64,000 bases of DNA from HKCCE3408 sp039183205 (lineage in GTDB: Bacteria > Pseudomonadota > Alphaproteobacteria > Rhodobacterales > Rhodobacteraceae), in NCBI GenBank assembly GCA_039183205.1, contig JBCDBR010000012.1, positions 1 to 64,000 of the forward strand. Direction: 5' to 3'. Below the pieces are notes generated by a model. It was not told where the DNA came from, searched no databases, and was given only the letters and a program-made list of their open reading frames with translations. The translations under genes were made by a program, and so were the position numbers. Below, piece by piece: positions 1 to 7,737 of this stretch. Numbering within the stretch: the first letter of the stretch is position 1; each line of letters begins with the position of its first letter.

Positions 1-103
1 ATTCAAGCCGGACCATCTGGATTGCGGCTTGCTTGCGATTTCGCGCAATCGCACCCGCCGCTGACGACGGCCGTTTGGGCATTGTACATTCGGGACGTTT
101 CAT
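1..103 (-). CDS. Unidentified protein of the gas-vesicle/PYP operon, N-terminal fragment
   Basis: This is a partial gene: its ATG overlaps the gvpN stop codon (ATGA arrangement) and the frame stays open to the left edge, giving 34 residues that begin MKRPECTMPKR. The visible part is basic, with a stretch like IARNRKQAAIQMVRLE, and has no signal peptide. The four-base overlap implies translational coupling with gvpN, so it is probably another gas-vesicle operon member. Too little is visible to say which one. The start is inferred from the overlap only. Confidence 0.5.
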   Translation of the reverse strand, partial: MKRPECTMPKRPSSAAGAIARNRKQAAIQMVRLE

Positions 104-1044
104 GCCGCGGTCTCCGGTTTGGGGTCGGGATAGAAGGCTTTAAGCGTCGATTTGGTGACCTGTAGCCCGCGCCCGGCAAGTATTTCCTTCGCAATATCAG
201 ATATTTGATTGGAAGTTGTGCGGCCGTTGCGGATCTTGTGGGCCACCACTTGGCCGATCATAACCGCGCTGCGCATCATCGATGCATCGCCTTCGGAGGT
301 GCCCTTATGGGCGGCAGCGACGGTGTCGGCGATCTGGCGGGCAGTGGTTTTGTCGAGCCCAGTTCGCGCGCTCACGATGCCGCCGAGCTGTGCTGCATCT
401 GGGGCGTCGAGCGTAATTGTCATCACCCGGTCCATCAGAGCATCCGGCGCGCCATGCACACCGGCATATTCATGCGGGTTCGAGGTCAGTATGATCCGGA
501 AATCTTCATGCGCGGAAATATAGCTGCGGTCGCTGGCGCGGTCGGTTGCCACCAAAATTCCCTCCTCCAAAACCGATAGGAGCGCGGAATTTGCCTCCGC
601 CGACGCGCGCGTGAATTCATCATAAACGAGCGTGTAGCCGCGCTGCATGGACAAGGCGAGGATCGCCGCTTTCCAATCGCTGCGGCTTTCGGTTTCGGTG
701 CGCCGGACGCTTTGGACGTAACGGTCGATTGTCGTGCGTTCAGTCTGACCAACCTCGCGCCCGACAAAATCCCGCGTCGTCAGCCATTGATGGCCGGTCA
801 TAAAGGAAATCGGCCGGCCGATTTCCTCTGCGATACGCAAGGCGAGGGTGGTTTTGCCTAACCCGGCGGCGCCGGACAGATTGATCGTCACGCCGGCGCG
901 CACAAAATCGGTGGCTTTCGCCAAAATTCCCTTTGTCGCAGCGGTTTCGTGGAACGTGGCTTTGCGGGCCAGACCCTGCCACGGCGATGTTGGATGAGCC
1001 GCAGCCACGCTACGGCTGGGCGAGATTGCGGTGGGTCGGCTCAC
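100..1044 (-). CDS. gvpN: Gas vesicle protein GvpN, MoxR-type AAA+ ATPase
   Basis: The 314-residue product matches the GvpN family, a cytoplasmic AAA+ ATPase of the MoxR group needed for gas-vesicle growth or assembly. A Walker A motif (GAAGLGKTT, about residue 59) and a Walker B motif (TLVYDEFTRA) are present, followed by a sensor-1-like segment (ILTSNPHEY). The start is taken as GTG (MSRPTAI), preceded by a GGAAGA ribosome site six bases upstream. The gene follows pcl by 79 bases and overlaps the next gene by four, so it lies in the PYP operon. Other MoxR ATPases are the main alternative, but the length and the PYP context favour GvpN, because gas-vesicle genes are known to flank pyp in Rhodobacter. 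Confidence 0.88.
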   Translation of the reverse strand: MSRPTAISPSRSVAAAHPTSPWQGLARKATFHETAATKGILAKATDFVRAGVTINLSGAAGLGKTTLALRIAEEIGRPISFMTGHQWLTTRDFVGREVGQTERTTIDRYVQSVRRTETESRSDWKAAILALSMQRGYTLVYDEFTRASAEANSALLSVLEEGILVATDRASDRSYISAHEDFRIILTSNPHEYAGVHGAPDALMDRVMTITLDAPDAAQLGGIVSARTGLDKTTARQIADTVAAAHKGTSEGDASMMRSAVMIGQVVAHKIRNGRTTSNQISDIAKEILAGRGLQVTKSTLKAFYPDPKPETAA

Positions 1045-1123
1045 GGAATTCTTCCCGTCCTTAGTTCTGTTAACCGAACTGTTCCGCGATTCTCATTGCG
1101 AATTACTTAAATCATGCACCAAT

Positions 1124-2344
1124 TCACCAATCGGCCGCCTTGCCATGCGGCGATGTCGGTAGCGACGTACCCCAATCCACGCGGGCCGGCCGGGCCGGCG
1201 CGGGCAGGGTCGCGGCGAAGCGATGAAAGGCGGCCTCGGCTTGGTCCTTCATGGCCGGCGCAACCGCAATGAAGGCCTTCAGGCGCAACCCGTCGAGCCG
1301 CAGGGCGGCATCCTGTGCGGCGGTTGCGGACAAGATTTGGTGGCGCAAATCCGACAGGTTCACATTGGTGCCGGCGACTTGGACAACCGTGTCCTTTCGG
1401 CCGGTGATCCGGAAGGTATCTGCACCGTCCCAATCGAGGTGATCTTGAACCGGCAGCGCCGTCGCCATGTTCGACCGACGATAGACTTCCGCGCCATCGC
1501 GCGCGATATCAGATGCCAACACAAAGGCCGCTTCGGCACCGGTCCGCCAGCCGACCCCGCCGGTTTCGCTGGCGCCATAGATCTCAATCAAACGGGACAG
1601 ACCGACATGCTCGGCTGCCTGCCACGTGGCCTGTGTGCTTGGCGCGCCGGAGGTGACACCCGTCACATCTGCGGCGAGGCGGCGCGTCAACCGCCCCATA
1701 GCGTCCCAAAGAAACGGCGTGGCGACGATGAGGTCCCCGGGCTTTGCCGTGCGCAGAACGGGACCGGGCATGCCTGGTGGCAGGTCAATCACCGTGCGAC
1801 CCGTTCGCGACGGCAGCAAGACCGACCACAGAAATCCGTAGATGTGGTGTGGCGGGACGAGAGACAGAATGCGCCCGCCCGCCGGCCAATCGGCCAAGGG
1901 ACCCGAGATAAGCGCGTCGATCTCGCTCAGCAGATCGAGGGCGCGGTGTTCGATGTGTTTCGGCGCGCCGGTGCTGCCTGAGGTGAAAAAGCCCAACGCG
2001 GCACGATCGCCCATCTGCTCAAGATGCCACATCAGCAGATCCACCCAATCGCCAAAACGTCGCTGAACCAAAAAGTAATCTTCAACCCCGGTGGCATCGA
2101 GGCCAAAGCGTGCCGTCAGAGATTGGACAAGTTCGATCCGGGCGAGGCTATCGAGACCCAAAGCCTCTTCGCCGATCACCATATCGTCCAAACGGTTCAA
2201 TGCCGGGGCCTGAACCGACAACCTTGCACTTTCGGGCAAGGCACCTTTGCGCATCAGCGTCGCCTGATGATCATCGATCAGTGCAAAAAGCAATCGGCGC
2301 ATGTGACACGCGCCGATCAGTGGGTTTTGTTTAGGGTCGCCCAT
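1124..2344 (-). CDS. pcl: p-Coumarate:CoA ligase-like AMP-forming enzyme for PYP chromophore activation
   Basis: This member of the adenylate-forming acyl-CoA ligase superfamily (about 406 residues) is shorter than plant-type 4-coumarate ligases, as is typical of PYP-linked Pcl. The ATP-binding loop (FFTSGSTGAPK), the YGASETGG motif, the hinge GRKD and a late GK (TSPHGKAADW) are visible. In PYP-bearing bacteria this enzyme activates p-coumaric acid to its CoA thioester, which then forms the thioester with the PYP cysteine. It lies 7 bases after an unknown gene in the pyp operon. The start is uncertain: MGDPKQN (2344) fits the packing, while MRRLLFAL (2302) is possible; neither has a clear ribosome site. 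The tyrosine ammonia-lyase gene that usually makes the coumarate is not in this window. Confidence 0.85.
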   Translation of the reverse strand: MGDPKQNPLIGACHMRRLLFALIDDHQATLMRKGALPESARLSVQAPALNRLDDMVIGEEALGLDSLARIELVQSLTARFGLDATGVEDYFLVQRRFGDWVDLLMWHLEQMGDRAALGFFTSGSTGAPKHIEHRALDLLSEIDALISGPLADWPAGGRILSLVPPHHIYGFLWSVLLPSRTGRTVIDLPPGMPGPVLRTAKPGDLIVATPFLWDAMGRLTRRLAADVTGVTSGAPSTQATWQAAEHVGLSRLIEIYGASETGGVGWRTGAEAAFVLASDIARDGAEVYRRSNMATALPVQDHLDWDGADTFRITGRKDTVVQVAGTNVNLSDLRHQILSATAAQDAALRLDGLRLKAFIAVAPAMKDQAEAAFHRFAATLPAPARPARVDWGTSLPTSPHGKAADW

Positions 2345-2351
2345 GCAGGGG

Positions 2352-2843
2352 CTATCCCGCCGCTTGCGTCGCGGCGTCCATCTCTGCAAAGAGCTCACCG
2401 ATGAGTGAGGCAAAATGCGCCCGTCGCGCAGCCACACGCGCTGAGATATCATAGGCTTTTGCCGCCAATTCAGCCGCGGGCATGGCATCAATCGGTGCAT
2501 CGTCAATGCGAATATCTTCTGCCGCGTCGTAGTTTTCGAGCGAGTCGAACACGTGCAGGAGCGACTCACATTCCCAGGCCGTGCACCGGTCCATTTCGGT
2601 TTCCGAACCGAAGAACTGGCGCAAAGCCACGACAAAGCTCTGATCTTGCGTGCGATAGATGTTGATCTCATACCAGTAGGGCAGCTCGGGCGTGAAGCTC
2701 ATCGCCATCGCAAGTTCACTGCCTTGGAAGCCCAGCGGGCGCTTGCCCGGACGGGGAAAAAGGTAGCTGGATGCCGGCATGATTGGGGTTGCATCAGCCG
2801 GATTTGGCATGGTCGTATCGGGGGCAGTCATTGGGTAGGTCAT
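2352..2843 (-). CDS. Unknown conserved-looking protein between pyp and pcl
   Basis: I do not recognise this 163-residue protein. It has a Pro/Met-rich start, then a probable folded core with aromatic-rich strands (PYWYEINIYRTQDQSF) and an acidic segment (ENYDAAEDIRIDD), and ends in an Ala-rich helix. No signal peptide, membrane segment or metal motif is seen. It sits 12 bases after the preceding unknown gene and 7 bases before pcl, so it is co-transcribed with pyp. The context suggests a role in PYP maturation, signalling or gas-vesicle control, which is inference only. Confidence 0.7.
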   Translation of the reverse strand: MTYPMTAPDTTMPNPADATPIMPASSYLFPRPGKRPLGFQGSELAMAMSFTPELPYWYEINIYRTQDQSFVVALRQFFGSETEMDRCTAWECESLLHVFDSLENYDAAEDIRIDDAPIDAMPAAELAAKAYDISARVAARRAHFASLIGELFAEMDAATQAAG

Positions 2844-2855
2844 GGCGCGGGGTCC

Positions 2856-3395
2856 TTATGTTCTGGGGGTTCTGGGCGAAAGGCGGAAGCCGTTTGGTGC
2901 ATCTGGCGCCGTCGGGAGACGATCACTTACGCCGGCGCGCTGCTCGGGTGGCGCAACGTCAAAACACATCGCGGGCGCGGCCGATTGCAAGAGCGCATCC
3001 ACGTCGTCGCTATTGGCCACATAGGCCACCTTGTGCACCGGACGCGCCGGCAATCCGGGATCAGGGATCGCAGCGGCATAGGCCACGATGCGGCCATCCT
3101 CCGCGCTATAGAGCTGCAACTGCGTTGTGATTTGCGCAGCCTGGCCTTCGACATCGAGGCAAGAGACAACGTCATCGTCAGAGCAGATGAGTGCCCCGTT
3201 GAATGCCATCGGCCGTGCACCGTCTACACGCAGCCGGATCGCGGTCATGCGATGCCGCTTTGGGCGCCGCACAACAGCCGGTTGCGTGGCCGCAGGCACC
3301 GATGGTGCCGGGTCCGGTTGACCTGCGATGCCGGATAACAACCGAACGAGTTCGGCTGAAACCCGGGCTTCGCAGCGTGGCAGAGCGGCGTCCAT
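2856..3395 (-). CDS. Unknown protein directly downstream of pyp
   Basis: I do not recognise this protein of about 179 residues. It has a short N-terminal helix, a Pro/Ala linker, a basic patch (VVRRPKRHR), then a mixed alpha/beta core containing ICSDDDVVSCLDVEG and VAYVANSDDVDALL, and a Pro-rich tail. It has no signal peptide or membrane segment. The ATG at 3395 (MDAALPR), 17 bases after the pyp stop, is preferred; an in-frame ATG at 3440 would overlap pyp by 28 bases. Its place immediately after pyp makes it a candidate partner of the photoreceptor, but nothing in its sequence proves this. Confidence 0.65.
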   Translation of the reverse strand: MDAALPRCEARVSAELVRLLSGIAGQPDPAPSVPAATQPAVVRRPKRHRMTAIRLRVDGARPMAFNGALICSDDDVVSCLDVEGQAAQITTQLQLYSAEDGRIVAYAAAIPDPGLPARPVHKVAYVANSDDVDALLQSAAPAMCFDVAPPEQRAGVSDRLPTAPDAPNGFRLSPRTPRT

Positions 3396-3412
3396 CTTCT
3401 GCCCCAGTCGCC

Positions 3413-3787
3413 TTAGGCGCGCTTTACAAACATCCAGCAATGCTGGCCGTCTGGTTGCGCTTTGAGGTGGATCTTCACGCCGACATTGGCGCCCTTATAG
3501 GCGAACTTGTAATCGAACATGACGTTGATCTGGCCGGTCTGGTGAAACTTCAAAAACTCACCATGAAAGCGTTTGCCTTTCGCGCACGGCGCAACTTCAT
3601 CGAAGAAGTTTTTGCCGATGACGTCATCGGGATTGCGGCTTGCGATAACGCTTTCGGCCTTGTTGTATTTCACGATTTTGCCGTTGCGATCGAGCATCAC
3701 GGCGCCGAAGGGCAGGTACTCCGCCCGTTGCGGTTCACGCGACAGGATATTGTCGATGTCCTGGCTGCCGAAGGGAATGATTTCCAT
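3413..3787 (-). CDS. pyp: Photoactive yellow protein (blue-light receptor, PAS fold)
   Basis: The 124-residue product is a close match to remembered Rhodobacter PYP sequences over its full length. The chromophore cysteine is Cys68 (VAPCAKGK), equivalent to Cys69 of Halorhodospira PYP; Tyr41, Glu45 and Arg51 match Tyr42, Glu46 and Arg52, which hold the phenolate. The position of Thr50 is Ala49, and the loop holding Met100 in Halorhodospira reads YKGANVG without Met; both are features of Rhodobacter-type PYPs. The protein binds p-coumarate by a thioester and undergoes a blue-light photocycle in the cytoplasm. It is the second gene of an operon with pcl and gvpN. The call is based on recalled family sequences and intact key residues. 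Confidence 0.97.
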   Translation of the reverse strand: MEIIPFGSQDIDNILSREPQRAEYLPFGAVMLDRNGKIVKYNKAESVIASRNPDDVIGKNFFDEVAPCAKGKRFHGEFLKFHQTGQINVMFDYKFAYKGANVGVKIHLKAQPDGQHCWMFVKRA

Positions 3788-3816
3788 CGTTTTTTCCTTG
3801 GTCCTAGAAGCGGTGA

Positions 3817-4242
3817 TTAAGAGGTAGGTTCGACACCGTCCTCATTGGTGAGGAAGCTGTCGTTATAGGTCAGCGACATATCGTTGATGCGCTTAACATG
3901 ATGGCCGTCAAACTCTGAGACGAGCTTTTCCCGACCCTCTTGGGCGGCCCAACGATAGTCAAGCTTGCCCATGGTCACGATGCATTGGGGAATGGTCTCA
4001 AACCGTTCCTTCAATGCGTATTTAGCGCTGTCCACTTCAATCGGCGTTGCGGCTTCGAATTCGACCAGCGATGATAATTCATCGATCCGGCTTTCCGCCT
4101 CCAAACGCTCCGTATTTTCTAGAACCTCGCTTGCGGCGCGCATCACCCATTCCGGGTGGTCGCCGCGGACGATCAGACCTTTTTCTTCGGCACGGAACTC
4201 GTACCGACCGTCTGCTTCCATAAGTTGCCCAATTTGCTTCAT
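3817..4242 (-). CDS. Unknown first gene of the pyp operon
   Basis: I do not recognise this 141-residue acidic protein. It has an N-terminal strand-rich part (GRYEFRAEEKGLIVRGDHPEW), a Glu-rich helical middle (VLENTERLEAESRIDELSS, coiled-coil-like) and a C-terminal part ending NEDGVEPTS. There is no signal peptide or membrane helix. The ATG has a GGAG site nine bases upstream and faces a divergent operon across 176 bases. It precedes pyp by 29 bases. A regulatory or adaptor role for PYP is possible; no DNA-binding motif is obvious. Confidence 0.7.
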   Translation of the reverse strand: MKQIGQLMEADGRYEFRAEEKGLIVRGDHPEWVMRAASEVLENTERLEAESRIDELSSLVEFEAATPIEVDSAKYALKERFETIPQCIVTMGKLDYRWAAQEGREKLVSEFDGHHVKRINDMSLTYNDSFLTNEDGVEPTS

Positions 4243-4418
4243 CCGAAGATTGCTCCTTTCGGCGGCACAATGTCAGTTCAGCCTTCGTCGTGGCGCGGCC
4301 CTTGGATTGAGCATCGGTCTGAAGAAAAGGTTGATCGCAGCCGCCGAATTCCGGAAGATTTGAATCGTTCTCCGCCGGTTTGGCGGACAGTCAGGGGTAA
4401 GTGAGGGGTCACACAGTC

Positions 4419-4565
4419 ATGTATGTCGAATTGCGCGTGCGCGATGGGGGACGCGATATTCTCGTCTATACGTTCAAATCCGCCGGAGAGGCGGGGGAAA
4501 TGATCCATTTTTTGAGCGATTTCTTTCCTGCGGGTGAATTCTTGGTTCAGCCATTGCGCCACTAG
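4419..4565 (+). CDS. Small unknown protein, 48 residues
   Basis: The frame codes 48 residues with protein-like composition: two predicted strands (MYVELRVRDGG, DILVYTF), a helix (AGEAGEMIHFLSDFF) and a final strand (GEFLVQPLRH). A GAGGGG site lies about nine bases upstream of the ATG. It is the first gene of an operon divergent from the pyp operon. No family is recognised. The antisense frame over this stretch is Arg-rich and less convincing. Confidence 0.55.
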   Translation: MYVELRVRDGGRDILVYTFKSAGEAGEMIHFLSDFFPAGEFLVQPLRH

Positions 4566-4636
4566 GGCTTTGTTCACCGCCCGGTAACTCTGTTCGAATA
4601 TTCCGTCCGCCACGACCCGTAAGAGAAGGCGACGGT

Positions 4637-5077
4637 ATGGCGAATCGCGCGGCCAAATTAGACGCAGACCCGCACTCCGATTGGCAGGTTCTGCAATGTG
4701 CCCGGATCTCAGCGCCGCCTTTGCGCTTTAACGGCCAGCTCCTTCACCGCCAATCCGCCGGGCGGCCAGACCTGAGTTTTGAGCTGTATTTGCGGCGCCA
4801 GGGTGGCTTCACCATCGCCATGCCAGGTTTTGCAGATGGCCGGTGGCGCCAAGATGCGATGCGCGCGAAGTCTTGGTCAGAGGCCTTTGATAAGGTTGAA
4901 GATTACTGCGACCGTCTCTTCGCGCCCAAACCGCAGCGAGCCGGTGCTGAGGTTTTGCTCAGCGCGCATCTTGCGCTGGTCTCGCGGCGCAATGAGGTGC
5001 TCGACGCGGCCGGCCGCGCCCTGGCCGCTTGGGTGGAATTGGCCGAGGCAGGCGTTACAGGAAAGGCGATTGCATGA
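4637..5077 (+). CDS. Unknown cytoplasmic protein
   Basis: This 146-residue protein is not recognised. Visible features are a strand-rich N-terminal half (FELYLRRQGGFTIAM) with several Trp/Phe residues and a helical, Ala-rich C-terminal half (LSAHLALVSRRNEVLDAAG). There is no signal peptide. A GAAGG site precedes the ATG. Its TGA overlaps the ATG of the next gene (ATGA), so the two are translationally coupled. The gene is close to the PYP/gas-vesicle operon but on the other strand. Confidence 0.7.
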   Translation: MANRAAKLDADPHSDWQVLQCARISAPPLRFNGQLLHRQSAGRPDLSFELYLRRQGGFTIAMPGFADGRWRQDAMRAKSWSEAFDKVEDYCDRLFAPKPQRAGAEVLLSAHLALVSRRNEVLDAAGRALAAWVELAEAGVTGKAIA

Positions 5078-5928
5078 ATGATATGCGCGTAAAGGCGGCC
5101 CGCAGCGCGGCTGTTCGCGAATCGGCAAAAGCGCATCTTTTGGCGCTCCGGCAGGAACGTTTGGCCAAACGCCGGTCTGCGACCGCAACCGGCACATCTT
5201 CACCTGCTGATCCCGAAGCCCCGGTCGAAGTGACCTTAGATGACGGGCATGATGATATCGCCGTCGATGATGCCTTGGACAGCGCCGAGGCGATCGCGCA
5301 TGATCCCATGCTGGATGCTGCGTCCAATGCGGTCTCAGGCGAGGCCGCTTTGGCGCCCGACGACGTAGTCCTCGATCCGACGCCGGATGCGGTACCGATG
5401 GCGGTGGGTGACAGCACCCTTGCACCCGGTCCGGTCGATGACGACGATGCCGTGGCCGTCATGCCTGAACCGGAGGCTGAAACGGCTTCTCTTGACGATG
5501 ATGACGCAGACATCGCCGATACGGACGACGCGTCTCCTCCTGAGGACGTACCGGAGGACGACCCGTTAGAGCCCGAGCCTGAGCAGATCGCCCCGCAAGA
5601 GCCCATGCCCGAGAGCGATGAGGCGCCAGCCGACGCCGATCAGATGACCGATCCGGGATCAGGCGCCGACACCCTTGTCGCCGAAGAGGATCCGGATGAG
5701 CCCGCGGAGCGGAGCAGCGATCTCTCCAAGCTTCCGGGTATCGGGCCGGGGCTTGTATGGATGTTAACAAATGCAGGTGTGGCGTCGCTTGCCGAGATGG
5801 CGCAAGCCGACCCGACCGCGCTTGCCAGAAAACTAGGCCTTGTTGGTGAACTCTTGGACCTCGATTACTGGATCGCCTGCGCCGCCGATCTCGCCGAGGA
5901 TGCAAGGAACACGGAAGAGGCGCTTTAG
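5074..5928 (+). CDS. Highly acidic protein with C-terminal helix-hairpin-helix domain
   Basis: The 284-residue product has a basic N-terminal helix (about residues 1-35), a long disordered acidic Asp/Glu/Pro/Ala stretch (about 40-210) and a C-terminal helix-hairpin-helix domain (KLPGIGPGLVWMLTNAGV, about 220-275). The same domain type ends the L21 protein at 8780. Such domains bind nucleic acid or mediate protein contacts. The ATG at 5074 overlaps the upstream stop. Function is unknown; the composition suggests a scaffold or linker protein. No other gene follows for 1.1 kb. Confidence 0.75.
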   Translation: MNDMRVKAARSAAVRESAKAHLLALRQERLAKRRSATATGTSSPADPEAPVEVTLDDGHDDIAVDDALDSAEAIAHDPMLDAASNAVSGEAALAPDDVVLDPTPDAVPMAVGDSTLAPGPVDDDDAVAVMPEPEAETASLDDDDADIADTDDASPPEDVPEDDPLEPEPEQIAPQEPMPESDEAPADADQMTDPGSGADTLVAEEDPDEPAERSSDLSKLPGIGPGLVWMLTNAGVASLAEMAQADPTALARKLGLVGELLDLDYWIACAADLAEDARNTEEAL

Positions 5929-7059
5929 GAGAACGAGCTGAGGCGGCCGGTGGGGGCGCTCGGTTGCACGGCCACCAACAAAAGCTCATCGTGAGATGTG
6001 GGGCGCGCGTGTGCGACGCCAAGAAAACGAAGGCTCCGAACGAATACTGACGCCCCGGGCGCGTGCAGGATTTGAATGTTCCAATTGAACACCGCCCGCA
6101 CTGAAAGCGGCGGCCTTGACGTTCCGACAGACGATGTCGTGTCTGCGGCTGGCGCGGCGCCAAATGGATCGATGGTAGAGGGCAATCGTGCTGCGTCTTC
6201 GGCGCGCGTTCACAGGCCAGACGCCATACGTGGCAAGTGCGCCGCGCTTTGGAAATCGGTATGGGCCAGCCGCGCGGCGCTTGAAGACTTTGGCGCGCCC
6301 GCCCGCGACCACAGGCCAAGAGCTGCGACGTCGTGCACGGCGTTGCACGCGCAATCCCGTGGCCGTTCAAACGTGATCTCGCAATGCGCGGGTCCCGGTT
6401 TCTGTCGGCAAGGCTGCTCGTGGGGTTTTCGTGCTGGAATACAGGCGGTTGTGCCTTGGTTGCTTAAGCACCCGGTGAAACGCGAAAGCGCCCCACTCAA
6501 GCAAACGGCTGCGGCGAGGTTTTTCCCAAGAAACGGTGACGGGGTGTGACAACCTGCACGCCCCCGCGACGCGTCGATATAATCCCGCCTTCAACCTTCA
6601 GTTGAATGCCGAAACACAGGCTCCGCGCCTGTGTCCATCCCGTGATGGAATAGACATGATTTGGGTCAACCCTTCGCGCCCGGCTTTTTGTCCATCGTGC
6701 TTACAGCCGTTTCGCCGCATGACGCAGCGATGTCGGAGGATTGGCAAAACCTCCGGTTCAGCCGGTCAGGCGAAGCACGTGAAGTTGGAACCAAACGGGG
6801 TCCAGAAAGAATTTCCATCCCACTGTTCGGCAATTGGGCGGGATCAATGGTCGCCGTATTGGCGGCGACGCCACGCGCGACACTAAATCTCAATTGAGGA
6901 GATTTTTACGCTGTGTCGTGTAACCGGCCACACGCGGTGAAGTTGCAAACCGTTCGGTCGCGACAGCAAACCGATAAACAGCCAAAAATTCTATCGTTTT
7001 ACGATACTCTTGATTACTTATATTTGGCTCGAAGTGGCTTCCACCCAGGGGATGGACCG
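5929..7059 (+). other. Gene-poor stretch of 1.1 kb
   Basis: No reading frame here looks like a real protein: frames on both strands are Arg/Pro/Ala-rich or short and lack ribosome sites. One antisense frame ending near 5940 (with HDELLLVAVQPSAPTGRL) and a plus frame ending at 6897 look slightly protein-like and could be gene remnants, but I cannot assign them. A perfect 8-bp stem with a 5-base loop lies at 6614-6634 without a following T run. Confidence 0.5.
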
Positions 7060-7434
7060 ATGTTGTTTGAGTTTCCGCCGGACACAATCGTTATCGGGCG
7101 ACTTCGGTACGAACGGCCCTATCACGACCCGATCTCCGTGCGGGCCGGCGATGCCGTGCTGCCGAACGAGGAGAAAAGCAGGTCAACCGATATCGTCGGC
7201 TGGGTCTGGTGTAGCGGGCCTGACGGGAGGGAAGGTTGGACGCCACGGGCTTGGCTCGCATGGCAAGGAGACCAATGGGTGATCCAACGCGATTTCTCCG
7301 CCTTGGAACTCAACGTCGAACCTGGGGAGCCTTTCCACGCCTTTTTCGGAGAGAGCGGATTCCTTTACGTCGAGAACTCTCGAGGCGAGAAAGGCTGGGT
7401 GCCGGACGGCACAGTCGCACTTGCCAAGCGTTGA
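7060..7434 (+). CDS. SH3-like domain protein
   Basis: The 124-residue product appears to hold two SH3-like repeats: residues about 10-65 (VGWVWCSGPDGREGWTP) and about 80-124 (GFLYVENSRGEKGWVPDG). The Gly-Trp-Val/Thr-Pro signature of bacterial SH3 domains occurs twice. No signal peptide is seen with the ATG at 7060; an upstream in-frame GTG at 6913 would add 49 unconvincing residues. Such domains bind peptides or glycans. The partner is unknown. Confidence 0.75.
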   Translation: MLFEFPPDTIVIGRLRYERPYHDPISVRAGDAVLPNEEKSRSTDIVGWVWCSGPDGREGWTPRAWLAWQGDQWVIQRDFSALELNVEPGEPFHAFFGESGFLYVENSRGEKGWVPDGTVALAKR

Positions 7435-7521
7435 CGGACGCAGTCGCGATCGTTTGGCGTCTTGGCCGGTTCACCCATCATGGGATCGGTCGCAAACGGT
7501 GTGCGCATTTGTGTTCCAGAG

Positions 7522-7611
7522 TGGCGGAGAGACAGGGATTCGAACCCTGGGTGGACTTGCGCCCACAACGGTTTTCGAGACCGCCCCGTTCGACCACTCC
7601 GGCACCTCTCC
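7522..7611 (-). tRNA. tRNA-Ser (CGA)
   Basis: The minus strand reads a 90-base serine tRNA: a GGAGAGG acceptor pairs with CCTCTCC-type sequence before an encoded CCA, the T arm contains GGTTCGAATCC, and the anticodon loop is CTCGAAA with anticodon CGA (reads UCG). A long variable arm (TGTGGGCGCAAGTCCAC) fits class II tRNA-Ser. The arms were identified by eye. Confidence 0.95.
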
Positions 7612-7737
7612 GCGGTGTGGTCCGTTCGTGAAGCGGGGACATAGCGGCCCAGGTTCGGGCGCGCAAGGGGGGCCTGGTTTTTGTCGGCCAGAGGCCCCAC
7701 ATACCTGACAGACAGCGATCCAAAAAAAGGGCACCCC

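Noticed and set aside
5459..6370. Long minus-strand open frame of about 300 residues
   Set aside because: It overlaps the acidic protein gene on the other strand and is Arg/Pro-rich with no ribosome site; a shadow frame.
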